Assembly (NCBI GenBank): GCA_016184455.1
Contig: JACPCS010000118.1
Coordinates: 1-43,900, forward strand
Direction of reading: 5' to 3'
Length of the DNA stretch: 43,900 nucleotides
Source: Acidobacteriota bacterium
GTDB taxonomy: Bacteria > Acidobacteriota > Vicinamibacteria > Vicinamibacterales > UBA2999
How positions within the stretch are numbered: position 1 is the first letter of the stretch; each line of letters starts with the position of its first letter. Shown piece by piece: positions 25,756-32,715 of this stretch. A program made the position numbers and the translations under genes. Under the pieces are notes generated by a model. The model was given only the letters and a program-made list of their open reading frames with translations, was not told where the DNA came from and made no database searches.

Positions 25756-28052
25756 CAGCACATGCATGGATCGCGTGCGTCGTGGTGGCCCTGATCGTCG
25801 GGCTCGCGCGCGCAGCCTCGGCCCGGGATCAGCGCGCTTTCCTCTCGCTCGTCGTCAACGGTGTGGAACAGGGAGATGTCCTCGTGCTCATTCGCGATTT
25901 GGACATCTGGATCGGCGTGGCTGCGGTCAGGGAGGCAGGACTGCAGCAGGTCGGCGGCCGGCACGAGACGATCGGCGGTGAGGAGTTCGTCTCGCTGCGC
26001 TCGCTCGCCCCGGATGTGCAGTTCGTGTTCGAGGAACGTGCCCTCACGTTGCGCGTGACGGCCGACCCCTCGCTCCTCGCGTCGACCACCCGCGCGGCAC
26101 AGCCCGCTGGCCCGCCGGAGCTGCAGTACGTCCGCAATTCCAGCGCCGTCGTGAACTACGCCGTCACATGGCGGGGGCGCCAGTCGGTCGATCTCTTCAG
26201 CGAGCTGGGGCTGAGCCTCCGGCGCACCTTCCTCTCCAGTACGCTCACGCTCGCGCGCGGGCGACGGCCGGTGCGGGGCCTGACGAGTCTGACGATCGAC
26301 GAGCGGTCGCGCCTGCGCCGGTGGGTCGTCGGCGATCTGTACACCATCGGCGGGCCACTCGTGGGCGACGCCTTCCTGGGCGGCGTCAGCGTCGCCCGAG
26401 AATTCTCGATTCAGCCGTACTTCGTCCGCTATCCGAGCCTCTCGCTGTCCGGAGCCGTGACCACGCCGTCAACGCTCGAGCTGTACGTGAATGACCGACT
26501 CGTGCAGAGCGAGGCGCTCGCGCCCGGGCAGTTCGAGCTGACGAACCTCCCGCTCGCGAGCGGTACCAACGACGCCCGGATGATCATCCGCGACGCGTTC
26601 GGCAACGTGCGCGAAGTCACGCAGTCCTACTATCTGTCGACGACGACGCTCGCCCCGGGCCTGCACGATTACCGGTACAGTGTCGGCTTCCGGCGCCGCG
26701 ACCTCGGCCCGGAGTCCTCCTGGGCGTACGGCTCGCCCGTGCTCCTGGCGCAGCACCGCTACGGGTTTGCCAGCGCATTGACTGCGGGCGGCCAGGTCTC
26801 CGTCGGGCGGGAGCTAGCGACCGGTGGCCCGATCGTGAACCTGCGGCTCCCATTCGGCGAGGTGGAGGCCGCGGCCTCCGTGAGCCAGCACGAGCGTAGG
26901 TGGGGAGCAGCGGGTGCGCTTTCGTTCACGTACGTGGGACGGCGAGCGAGCGTCGGGATGACCGTGCAGCCCGCGACGCCCACCTTTGCGACGCTCAGCA
27001 CACTGCGGGGCGTGCCGGCTCCGCGCCTGGAGGGGAGTGCGTTTGCGAGCATCCAACCGTGGGCGCGCACGAGCGTAACGCTGCAGCACAGCCAGGCGCA
27101 ACTCTTCACGGGTGAGACGCGACGGCGCAGCACGCTGCTGGTCTCGGCGACCATCGCGCCGCGCCTGCTGCTCGTCGCAAGCGCCGCGCATGGACTGCAG
27201 GATAGCCGTCGCGTGCGCGATGTCTTTGGAGGAATCACGCTGTCGTTCGGCGCCGGGGGCACGGCCACCCTTGGCGCCGAGCGGACGGCTCCGGAGGTCC
27301 GCCGCTTTGCAGAGGTCCATCGTCCGCTGCCTGTCGGCACGGGCTACGGTTATCGGTTTCGCGCCGAGGACGGCGATCGGCGTCTCTGGACCGGCTCGCT
27401 CGAGCACCACAATCGCTTCGGGCGATATGAGGTGCGGCGGGAGCGCCTCGGTGAGACCGGCCAGACAACCGTCAACCTGAGCGGCGCGCTGGTGGCGATC
27501 GGCGGCGGCCTGTACGCCAGCCGCGCGGTGCAGAACAGCTTTGCGCTCGTGCGCGTGCCGCAGGTCGGCGGCGTGCGCACCTACGTCAACCGGCAGGAAG
27601 TCGGACGCACCAACCGCTACGGCGACCTGCTCGTACCCGATCTCCTCGCCTATTACGGCAACCTCTTGAACATCTCCGACGAGGACGTCCCGCTCGGCTA
27701 CGACATCGGACGCGTGCAGCAGACGATCGCCCCGCCCCACCGTGGCGGCGCGCTCGTCATCTTCCCCGTCCAGCGGATGCACAGTGTCAGCGGACGCGTG
27801 CACATTGCCGACGGTTCCCGGATCACGGTTCCGGCCTACGGCACGCTGACCGTCAGCACTGATAGCGGCACGGTCGCGTCGCCGATCGGCACCGACGGTG
27901 GGTTCTATCTCGAGAATGTCACTGGCGGACGGTACTCCGCCACCGTGACCTCTCGGGGGCGCACGTGCACGTTCGAGCTACAGGTGCCGCCCTCCGACCA
28001 ACCCGTGCATCGCCTCGGCACGGTGACGTGCGCGGCGGGGGAACACCGGTGA
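25752..28052 (+). CDS. outer membrane usher protein (CsuD-like)
   Basis: A 766-residue usher that forms the outer-membrane pore for pilus secretion. A signal peptide (WIACVVVALIVGLARAASA) precedes the N-terminal chaperone-binding domain. The barrel carries the typical usher segments TPSTLELYVNDRLVQSEALAPGQFELTNLP, DARMIIRDAFGNVREVTQSYYLS and LLAQHRYGF, and the C-terminal domains include RGGALVIFPVQRM and a cysteine pair (RTCTFEL, GTVTCAAG). It is a little shorter than enteric ushers (about 800-850), as is usual in the archaic Csu clade. GTG start at 25752; its stop overlaps the next GTG. Confidence 0.9.
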   Translation: MTAHAWIACVVVALIVGLARAASARDQRAFLSLVVNGVEQGDVLVLIRDLDIWIGVAAVREAGLQQVGGRHETIGGEEFVSLRSLAPDVQFVFEERALTLRVTADPSLLASTTRAAQPAGPPELQYVRNSSAVVNYAVTWRGRQSVDLFSELGLSLRRTFLSSTLTLARGRRPVRGLTSLTIDERSRLRRWVVGDLYTIGGPLVGDAFLGGVSVAREFSIQPYFVRYPSLSLSGAVTTPSTLELYVNDRLVQSEALAPGQFELTNLPLASGTNDARMIIRDAFGNVREVTQSYYLSTTTLAPGLHDYRYSVGFRRRDLGPESSWAYGSPVLLAQHRYGFASALTAGGQVSVGRELATGGPIVNLRLPFGEVEAAASVSQHERRWGAAGALSFTYVGRRASVGMTVQPATPTFATLSTLRGVPAPRLEGSAFASIQPWARTSVTLQHSQAQLFTGETRRRSTLLVSATIAPRLLLVASAAHGLQDSRRVRDVFGGITLSFGAGGTATLGAERTAPEVRRFAEVHRPLPVGTGYGYRFRAEDGDRRLWTGSLEHHNRFGRYEVRRERLGETGQTTVNLSGALVAIGGGLYASRAVQNSFALVRVPQVGGVRTYVNRQEVGRTNRYGDLLVPDLLAYYGNLLNISDEDVPLGYDIGRVQQTIAPPHRGGALVIFPVQRMHSVSGRVHIADGSRITVPAYGTLTVSTDSGTVASPIGTDGGFYLENVTGGRYSATVTSRGRTCTFELQVPPSDQPVHRLGTVTCAAGEHR

Positions 28053-28501
28053 CGAAAGCGTGCGGCGTGCTCCTCGTCGTCGCAGCGGTGGCCGCGGTGC
28101 CGCGTGCCGCCGACGCCGCGTGCACGATCACGACCACGTCGATCAGGTTCGGCGCGTACGACCCCCTCGGCACCAGCCCCAACGACTCGACGGGCACGGT
28201 TACGTATCGGTGCGCGCCGCCGGATCGAAACGTCTCGATCATGCTCGGCACCGGCGCGAGCGGCAGCTTCAATCCGCGCCAGTTGTCGAAGGGCGTGGAG
28301 CAGCTCAGCTACAACCTGTATCGCGACGCCGCCCGCTCGGTGACGTGGGGCGACGGTACCGGCGGAACTTCGTTCTACTTCGACGCCGACCCGCCGAACT
28401 GGCAGGACGTCGTGTTGACGATTTACGCAAGGGTACCCGCCGGCCAGGACATCTCGGCAGGCAGTTACACTGACGGCGTCTCTGTCGTGATCAATTTCTA
28501 A
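28049..28501 (+). CDS. second spore coat protein U domain subunit
   Basis: A 150-residue exported protein: signal peptide VTKACGVLLVVAAVAAVPRAADA, then ACTITTTSIRFGAYDPLG, GTVTYRCAPPDRNVSIMLG, LSYNLYRDAARSVTWGDG and the C-terminal strand YTDGVSVVINF. It is 29-30 percent shorter than Csu tip adhesins, which carry two such domains, so it is more likely a minor or terminating subunit than a classic CsuE tip; this is inference. The GTG at 28049 overlaps the usher stop. It ends in a palindrome shared with the convergent gene. Confidence 0.87.
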   Translation: MTKACGVLLVVAAVAAVPRAADAACTITTTSIRFGAYDPLGTSPNDSTGTVTYRCAPPDRNVSIMLGTGASGSFNPRQLSKGVEQLSYNLYRDAARSVTWGDGTGGTSFYFDADPPNWQDVVLTIYARVPAGQDISAGSYTDGVSVVINF

Positions 28502-28518
28502 ATGGGTCAGAAATTGAT
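28490..28518. terminator. bidirectional stem-loop between convergent pilus-type genes
   Basis: ATCAATTTCT (28490-28499) pairs perfectly with AGAAATTGAT (28509-28518) across a 9-base loop. Each arm is the last codons plus stop of a facing gene, both encoding a C-terminal Ile-Asn-Phe. The 10-bp AT-rich stem probably works as a terminator in both directions. Confidence 0.6.
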
Positions 28519-28779
28519 GGTGACGAGGCGCGTGTCGGGGGACGACCGCGGCGACGCCGCAGCTGGTGAGACTGAACGTGCGGGCTCAAACGTTCGGCGC
28601 TCGGCGATGCGGGGCTGACCGGCCGTCGTCGAACAGCGTACGGTGACGTCCGATCCCGTCCGGATAGCGCACGCCCGCACGACGGTGACGCTGACGGTCA
28701 TGGGCGCCGACCGAGAGGCGGCGTACGCCGGTGCGACGGTTGAGAGCACGAGACCGGCGCTAAGCACGAAGCGAAGCAC
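28507..28779 (-). CDS. small exported protein with a pilin-like ending
   Basis: A 90-residue reading from a GTG at 28779. It has a clean signal peptide (VLRFVLSAGLVLSTVAPAYAAS) and a mature part of about 70 residues with two cysteines in TVVRACAIRTGSDVTVRCS, ending RLVTINF. The Cys spacing and the last strand echo the spore-coat-U subunits across the intergenic stem (IACTK, YRCAP; TATVNF, SVVINF). It could be a shrunken subunit, a capping piece, or decay of a duplicate. A TTG start at 28848 would add 23 residues before the signal and is less likely. No ribosome site stands out at either start. Confidence 0.5.
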   Translation of the reverse strand: MLRFVLSAGLVLSTVAPAYAASRSAPMTVSVTVVRACAIRTGSDVTVRCSTTAGQPRIAERRTFEPARSVSPAAASPRSSPDTRLVTINF

Positions 28780-28863
28780 GGTACGATCGTAGGGTACGTA
28801 CAGCGGCCAGACAACCGCGAAGTATGGACGTGTGCGCTTCGTGCCCAACTGTGCGCTTGCGCG

Positions 28864-29526
28864 TCACCTCCCTGCCTGAGGCTGCGGCACCTGGTACTGG
28901 ATCCGGGGCGGCGGCGGGTACATGTTCGAGTAGATGCTCTCGTACCGCACCCTGATTCCTTGCGCGTCGATGAAGCCGAGCGATTGCTGGAAGTGGCCCG
29001 GCGGTGGATAGTTCGCGGGCACGGTCCCCTCCAGGATGTAGAGGCGGTTCTCGTGCATGTGGATCGCGGCGAACGTCTGCGTCCCGTCCGGGTTCGCCAG
29101 CTGCAGGCGCCGGCCTTCGATGCGATCGCTGTTGTAGTAGGCGTAATGCAGGACCTTCGCCGCGCGCTTCAGGAAGGCGTACGCGGCATAGTCCATCGCC
29201 CCGCGCAGCTCGCCGACGTACGGGTTGTTGCACAGATTCGGGTACTTGTCACAGTTCTCGAGCCGCTTCGCGTGAATCTGGCGGACGTTCGAGTAATCAA
29301 CAACCGTCACCGAGTAACGGGAGGCGCCATGCTCGGAGCTATGCACGCGGCCCGGAAGCGTGATCTCGTATTCGGTGGGATAGGTGACGTCCCGTACCGT
29401 TGGCTGGTCGGGAAAATTCACCGTGAAGAGGTCCTCCCGGCTCACGTATTCAATCCATTCCTGAGCGAACGAGGGTACAGACAGACAGAGGACGAACGCC
29501 GCCGCAACGAGGGTACTCAGACGCAT
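28864..29526 (-). CDS. exported protein of unknown function
   Basis: A 220-residue protein with a clear signal peptide (MRLSTLVAAAFVLCLSVPSFAQ). The mature part has WIEYVSREDLFTVNFPDQP, RYSVTVVDYSNV, a Cys pair in LENCDKYPNLCNN, and a Tyr/Pro-rich tail (YPPPPRIQYQVPQPQ). I do not recognise a named domain; the opening FTVNFPDQPTV is like that of small periplasmic proteins found next to other exported proteins. ATG at 29526 follows GGGAGGT by eight bases, so the start is well supported. It precedes the small pilin-like gene on the same strand. Confidence 0.75.
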   Translation of the reverse strand: MRLSTLVAAAFVLCLSVPSFAQEWIEYVSREDLFTVNFPDQPTVRDVTYPTEYEITLPGRVHSSEHGASRYSVTVVDYSNVRQIHAKRLENCDKYPNLCNNPYVGELRGAMDYAAYAFLKRAAKVLHYAYYNSDRIEGRRLQLANPDGTQTFAAIHMHENRLYILEGTVPANYPPPGHFQQSLGFIDAQGIRVRYESIYSNMYPPPPRIQYQVPQPQAGR

Positions 29527-29570
29527 GACGTGACCTCCCGTGAGGCAGTCCGGACAGGGGTCTTACACTA

Positions 29571-29640
29571 CTACAACGCCCGGGTGTCCTTGGTGGCCTT
29601 CGTGGCCGAGTCGTTCTGCTGGTCTTCGTGGCCGTGCCGG
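29571..29640. repeat. tandem-word element G (CTTCGTGGCC type) in the 3' end of pssA
   Basis: Words GTGTCCTTGGTGGCC, TTCGTGGCC and GTCTTCGTGGCC in tandem on the plus strand. The word is that of elements D (inner) and J, but only one arm is seen. It supplies the pssA stop and C-terminal codons. Confidence 0.6.
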
Positions 29641-30422
29641 CGCCGCAAACGGTGCCAGCCCATTTCCACGAACGCCGACGCGAGGTACCCGTACGCGAGG
29701 ACGACGAGCACAGCCTCGGGATGCGCGGCAAGCAGCGCGAGCCCGACGGCGACGAGCACCAGCACCGCGTAGCTGCGGCGCGCGCGGAAGTCGATGTTCT
29801 TGAAGCTGCGGAAGCGGAACGTGCTCACCATCAGCAGCGCCGGCACGATCACCATCGCCAGCACCGGCAGCGCCTCCGCGGAGGTCTGGAAGCCCCACGG
29901 ATACGCGTAGACGGTCGCGGCCGGCACGCCCGCCGCGGCGGGGCTCGGCATGCCGACGAAATAGCGCTTGTCGTGGTGGGTTCCCGTCTGGATGTTGAAC
30001 CGCGCCAGCCGCACCGCGGCCGCCGCGACAAAGATGAAGCCGGCGGCCCACCCGAGCCGCCCGAGCGGCTGCAGGCCCCACGTGAACGCCAGGATGGCGG
30101 GCGCCACGCCAAACGAGATGACGTCGGCGAGCGAATCGAACTCGATGCCGAACGCGCTCGTCGTCCCGGTCATCCGCGCGATGCGGCCGTCGAGCATGTC
30201 GATGACGATCGCCAGTCCGATGAAGGGCGCCGCCGTGACGAACTCGCCGCGCATCGCATAGACGATGCAGGCATAGCCGCAGAACATGTTGCCGAGGGTG
30301 AAGACGCTCGGCAGCAGGTACACGCCCCGGCGGAACCGCCGCTGGGCGACGTCGGTCCGCCGCCGGAGCGGCGTCAGCATCCGGATGCGGGAGCGCCGGA
30401 GTTCGCCGTTGTTCTCGTCCAT
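29571..30422 (-). CDS. pssA: CDP-diacylglycerol--serine O-phosphatidyltransferase
   Basis: Integral membrane enzyme that makes phosphatidylserine from CDP-diacylglycerol and serine. The 283-residue product has the CDP-alcohol phosphotransferase motif DMLDGRIARMTGTTSAFGIEFDSLAD (shown in part here as DMLDGRIAR and FDSLAD), preceded by SVFTLGNMFCGYACI, and about seven or eight membrane segments. Its ATG at 30422 overlaps the psd stop (TGATG), and the pair forms the phosphatidylethanolamine pathway. The last 20 or so residues (EDQQNDSATKATKDTRAL) are polar and encoded by tandem words such as CCTTCGTGGCC, so they are likely a dispensable tail. Confidence 0.94.
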   Translation of the reverse strand: MDENNGELRRSRIRMLTPLRRRTDVAQRRFRRGVYLLPSVFTLGNMFCGYACIVYAMRGEFVTAAPFIGLAIVIDMLDGRIARMTGTTSAFGIEFDSLADVISFGVAPAILAFTWGLQPLGRLGWAAGFIFVAAAAVRLARFNIQTGTHHDKRYFVGMPSPAAAGVPAATVYAYPWGFQTSAEALPVLAMVIVPALLMVSTFRFRSFKNIDFRARRSYAVLVLVAVGLALLAAHPEAVLVVLAYGYLASAFVEMGWHRLRRRHGHEDQQNDSATKATKDTRAL

Positions 30423-31051
30423 CAACCTGTCAACACCGCCACCACGGTGACCGCCGCCACGACGTGATCGCCCACCTGGACCGTGATCCGCGCGCCGGCG
30501 GGCACGAACACATCCATGCGCGACCCGAACTTCATCACGCCGAACCGCTCCCCCGCCGCCACGTCCGCCCCCTCTCGGGTGCGGCACACAATCCGGCGCG
30601 CCAGCACTCCGACGATCTGCCGGACGACGACCGGCTGGCCGCCGTGGTCGATCCAGACTTCAGTGTACTCGTTGAGGTCGCCGGCATCCCGCCGGTAGGC
30701 CGGCAGGAAGCGGCCCGGATGATACCTCACCTTGGCCACCCGCCCCGCCACGGGCATCCGGTTCACATGCACGTCCAGCGGCGACAGAAAGATGCCGATT
30801 TGCTGCCAACGATCGGCGGGAAACGCATGGACGGTCGAGGTGCCGGCCACCAGCACCCGGCCGTCCGCGGGCGCGAGCACCGCCCCGGGCGCCTCGGTGA
30901 CAACCCGGTCGGGGTCGCGGAAGAAGAAGAGAAGAAAGCCGGCGACGACGAGCAGCACCACGCCGACGACAGTGCTGACGAAGAACCCCGCCGCGACCGC
31001 GAGCGCAACCGCGCCGCCGACAAAGGGCCACCCGGCTGGATCAATTCGCAT
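30422..31051 (-). CDS. psd: phosphatidylserine decarboxylase (Psd, short form)
   Basis: Converts phosphatidylserine to phosphatidylethanolamine. The 209-residue length is that of the short, self-cleaving form: an N-terminal membrane segment (VALAVAAGFFVSTVVGVVLLVVAGFLLFF, shown in two parts: VALAVAAGFFVSTVV and GVVLLVVAGFLLFF), FFRDPDR, LAPADGRV, IFLSPLDVHVNRMPVAG and YHPG. The self-cleavage and pyruvoyl site is the FGSRMD motif, Gly-Ser. Translationally coupled to pssA. A word hairpin fills the gap upstream. Confidence 0.95.
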   Translation of the reverse strand: MRIDPAGWPFVGGAVALAVAAGFFVSTVVGVVLLVVAGFLLFFFRDPDRVVTEAPGAVLAPADGRVLVAGTSTVHAFPADRWQQIGIFLSPLDVHVNRMPVAGRVAKVRYHPGRFLPAYRRDAGDLNEYTEVWIDHGGQPVVVRQIVGVLARRIVCRTREGADVAAGERFGVMKFGSRMDVFVPAGARITVQVGDHVVAAVTVVAVLTG

Positions 31052-31124
31052 GCGATTTGTGATGTGGTGATCTGCGATTTGTGATTGTCACATCACGAAA
31101 TCACGAATCACACATCACACATGT
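31051..31124. repeat. word hairpin H (TGTGATT type)
   Basis: Left arm 31051-31088: TGCGATTTG, TGATGTGG, TGATCTGCGATTTG, TGATTGT. Right arm 31089-31124: CACATCACG, AAATCACG, AATCACACATCACACATGT. The loop is near zero. It spans the gap from the psd ATG to the stop of the YdcH-like gene, and so lies in the psd leader or its terminator. Confidence 0.88.
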
Positions 31125-31125
31125 C

Positions 31126-31365
31126 TCAGGCGCTGCTGTGGGTCTGCCGGAACTGGCGCGCGATGGCCTCCATGCGGTCCTTCAACACGAGCTTCCGCTT
31201 CTTGATCGTGCTCTCTTCGAATTGTTCGGAGGGTGAAAGGTAAGGCTTGTCGGAGAGTTCGTGCAGTCGGCTGTCCAGCTGATGGTGCTGCTCGGCAAGC
31301 TGGCGGTACTGGTCGTTCTGCTGCAGCAACAGGGCTTTGACGTCCTGTGCTTCCGCTGCATTCAT
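31126..31365 (-). CDS. YdcH/DUF465-family small coiled-coil protein
   Basis: A 79-residue protein, mostly one long helix with heptad character: QDVKALLLQQNDQYRQLAEQHHQLDSRLHEL, then PYLSPSEQFEESTIKKRKLVLKDRMEAIARQ (both shown only in part as QLAEQHHQLDSRLHEL and STIKKRKLVLKDRM). The KKRKLxLKD motif is the mark of DUF465. Function is not known for the family; members are common and often single-copy in Proteobacteria and Acidobacteria. ATG at 31365 follows a GGAGGGG ribosome site. Confidence 0.85.
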   Translation of the reverse strand: MNAAEAQDVKALLLQQNDQYRQLAEQHHQLDSRLHELSDKPYLSPSEQFEESTIKKRKLVLKDRMEAIARQFRQTHSSA

Positions 31366-31431
31366 AGGCCGCCCCTCCTACGGACGAATCGGGTTCATCG
31401 CGGTTTCACCTAGGCGCAAGGTAGCACATTC

Positions 31432-31475
31432 GGTCGCTAGGTCGCTAGGCCACCCAGCGACCCAGCTACCCAGCC
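31432..31475. repeat. word hairpin I (GGTCGCTAG / CCCAGC words)
   Basis: Left arm GGTCGCTAGGTCGCTAGG (31432-31449), right arm 31451-31475 with CACCCAGCGACC and CAGCTACCCAGCC. It contains the rimI TAG stop (31466-31468) inside the word GGGTAGCTGGGT on the minus strand. The remaining gap up to 31365 holds only a ribosome site for the YdcH-like gene. Confidence 0.75.
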
Positions 31476-31933
31476 ACCGTGTCGTCGTCACGCCAGAGGA
31501 CCAACGCGTCCTCGACCGGCTCCGAGTAATAGTTCCGGCGGACGCCGGCGACGTAGAAGCCGAGGCGCTCGTAGAGGCGCCGGGCGCGTTCGTTCGACGC
31601 GCGGACCTCGAGCGTGGCGCGGCGTGCGCCGAGTCGGCGCGCCTCGGCGAGCACGTGCTGCAGGAGCGCCGTTCCGATGCCCTGGGTCCGGAAGCCCGGC
31701 CGCATGGCGACGTTATTGATATGGACCTCGTCGAAGACCAGCCAGAACGCGCAGAAGCCCGCGACGCGGCATTCCGCCGTGCGCACGAGAAAGATGTGGC
31801 ACACGGAGCGGTTCTGCAGCTCCCAGGAGTACATCTCGCGCGTCCAGGGATTGGTGAACGACTCCGCTTCCACTTCGAGCACGCCTTCCAGATCGGTCTC
31901 GTCGCGCAGCGGCTCGATCCAGTATTCCGGCAT
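31466..31933 (-). CDS. rimI: ribosomal protein bS18 N-alanine acetyltransferase
   Basis: A GNAT acetyltransferase of 155 residues. The acetyl-CoA loop is MRPGFRTQGIGTALLQHVL (R-x-x-G-x-G), followed by LEVRASNERARRLYERLGFYVAGVRRNYY, here quoted as LEVRASNERAR and LYERLGF, which is the RimI signature. It acetylates the N-terminus of S18 in enterobacteria; other N-alanine targets are possible. It lies one base after tsaB, the usual tsaB-rimI pair. ATG at 31933. Its last codons and stop come from word hairpin I. Confidence 0.93.
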   Translation of the reverse strand: MPEYWIEPLRDETDLEGVLEVEAESFTNPWTREMYSWELQNRSVCHIFLVRTAECRVAGFCAFWLVFDEVHINNVAMRPGFRTQGIGTALLQHVLAEARRLGARRATLEVRASNERARRLYERLGFYVAGVRRNYYSEPVEDALVLWRDDDTVAG

Positions 31934-31934
31934 C

Positions 31935-32624
31935 CTAGGCTCGATCCCTCGCCAGCTCTGCATCGGGTCGGCGCACGTAGAGAGGACGGATGGCATCGGG
32001 TGCGGGCCGGTCACCCGCGACAAAGGCCTCCGCCGCGATGACGCCCATCGCACCGGCGAGCATCGGCGTCACGGGGTCTGCAAACCGCGCGCGATCACCG
32101 AGCGTCGTGCGGACGACGTCGGCGTGAAGCACGGCGCCGTCACCAATGAATAACGTCACGCCGTCGGGCAGCCGCCCGAGCAGCACCTCGGGACGCGTGA
32201 CCGTCGGCGGCTCGACCTGCCGGCCGGCCTCGTAGAGCGTCGCATAGACCTCGCCTCGCCACGCGTCCACCCACGTCGCGACGTGCGTCGGGCGGGTCCT
32301 GTCGGACCCGCCGAACGCGATGCGCGCGAGCGCATCGAGTGCCGACACCCCAAAGAGCGGCGTGCCGGTCGCCATCGCCAAGCCCTGCATCGTCGCAATG
32401 CCGACGCGCAGCCCGGTGAACGAGCCGGGACCAATGCCGACCGCACACGCATCGATCTGCGCGAGCGTGAGGCCCGCACGCTCGAGGAGCGCCGCCAGCT
32501 CTCCGGGCAGCCGCGCCGCCTGCGGACGGCCCGGGTCGCTCGGCGCCTCCTCAATGACGCTGCCGTCGCCGACGAGCGCGCAGCTTCCCGCCGTCGTGGT
32601 CGTGTCAAGGGCGAGGATCAGCAT
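31935..32624 (-). CDS. tsaB: tRNA threonylcarbamoyladenosine biosynthesis protein TsaB
   Basis: Partner of TsaD in making t6A37 of ANN-decoding tRNAs. It has 229 residues, the family length, an N-terminal ASKHA fold ([17 protein letters not shown]), the family signature [21 protein letters not shown] (quoted as [14 protein letters not shown]) and a short C-terminal half. It lacks the metal-binding histidines of TsaD, as expected. ATG at 32624 opposite mutS, with a word hairpin between them. Confidence 0.95.
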   Translation of the reverse strand: MLILALDTTTTAGSCALVGDGSVIEEAPSDPGRPQAARLPGELAALLERAGLTLAQIDACAVGIGPGSFTGLRVGIATMQGLAMATGTPLFGVSALDALARIAFGGSDRTRPTHVATWVDAWRGEVYATLYEAGRQVEPPTVTRPEVLLGRLPDGVTLFIGDGAVLHADVVRTTLGDRARFADPVTPMLAGAMGVIAAEAFVAGDRPAPDAIRPLYVRRPDAELARDRA

Positions 32625-32640
32625 CCGACTGTCAGATAAT

Positions 32641-32714
32641 AACCACGAAGTTCACGAAGCTCTCGAAGAACACGAATCGTAAACGTCTTCGCGATCGTCG
32701 TGGCCTTCGTGGTT
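32641..32714. repeat. word hairpin J (CACGAAG / CTTCGTGG words) in front of mutS
   Basis: Left arm 32641-32680: CCACGAAG, TTCACGAAG, CTCGAAG, AACACGAATC. Right arm 32685-32714: GTCTTCG, CGATCGTCGTGG, CCTTCGTGGTTT. It ends one base before the mutS ATG, so it replaces any Shine-Dalgarno sequence. The same word appears in D (inner) and G. Confidence 0.85.
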
Positions 32715-32715
32715 T

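Noticed and set aside
28502-28863. Antisense RNA to the pilus operon
   Set aside because: The minus-strand gene only meets the operon end to end; there is no long overlap, so nothing beyond a shared terminator is supported.
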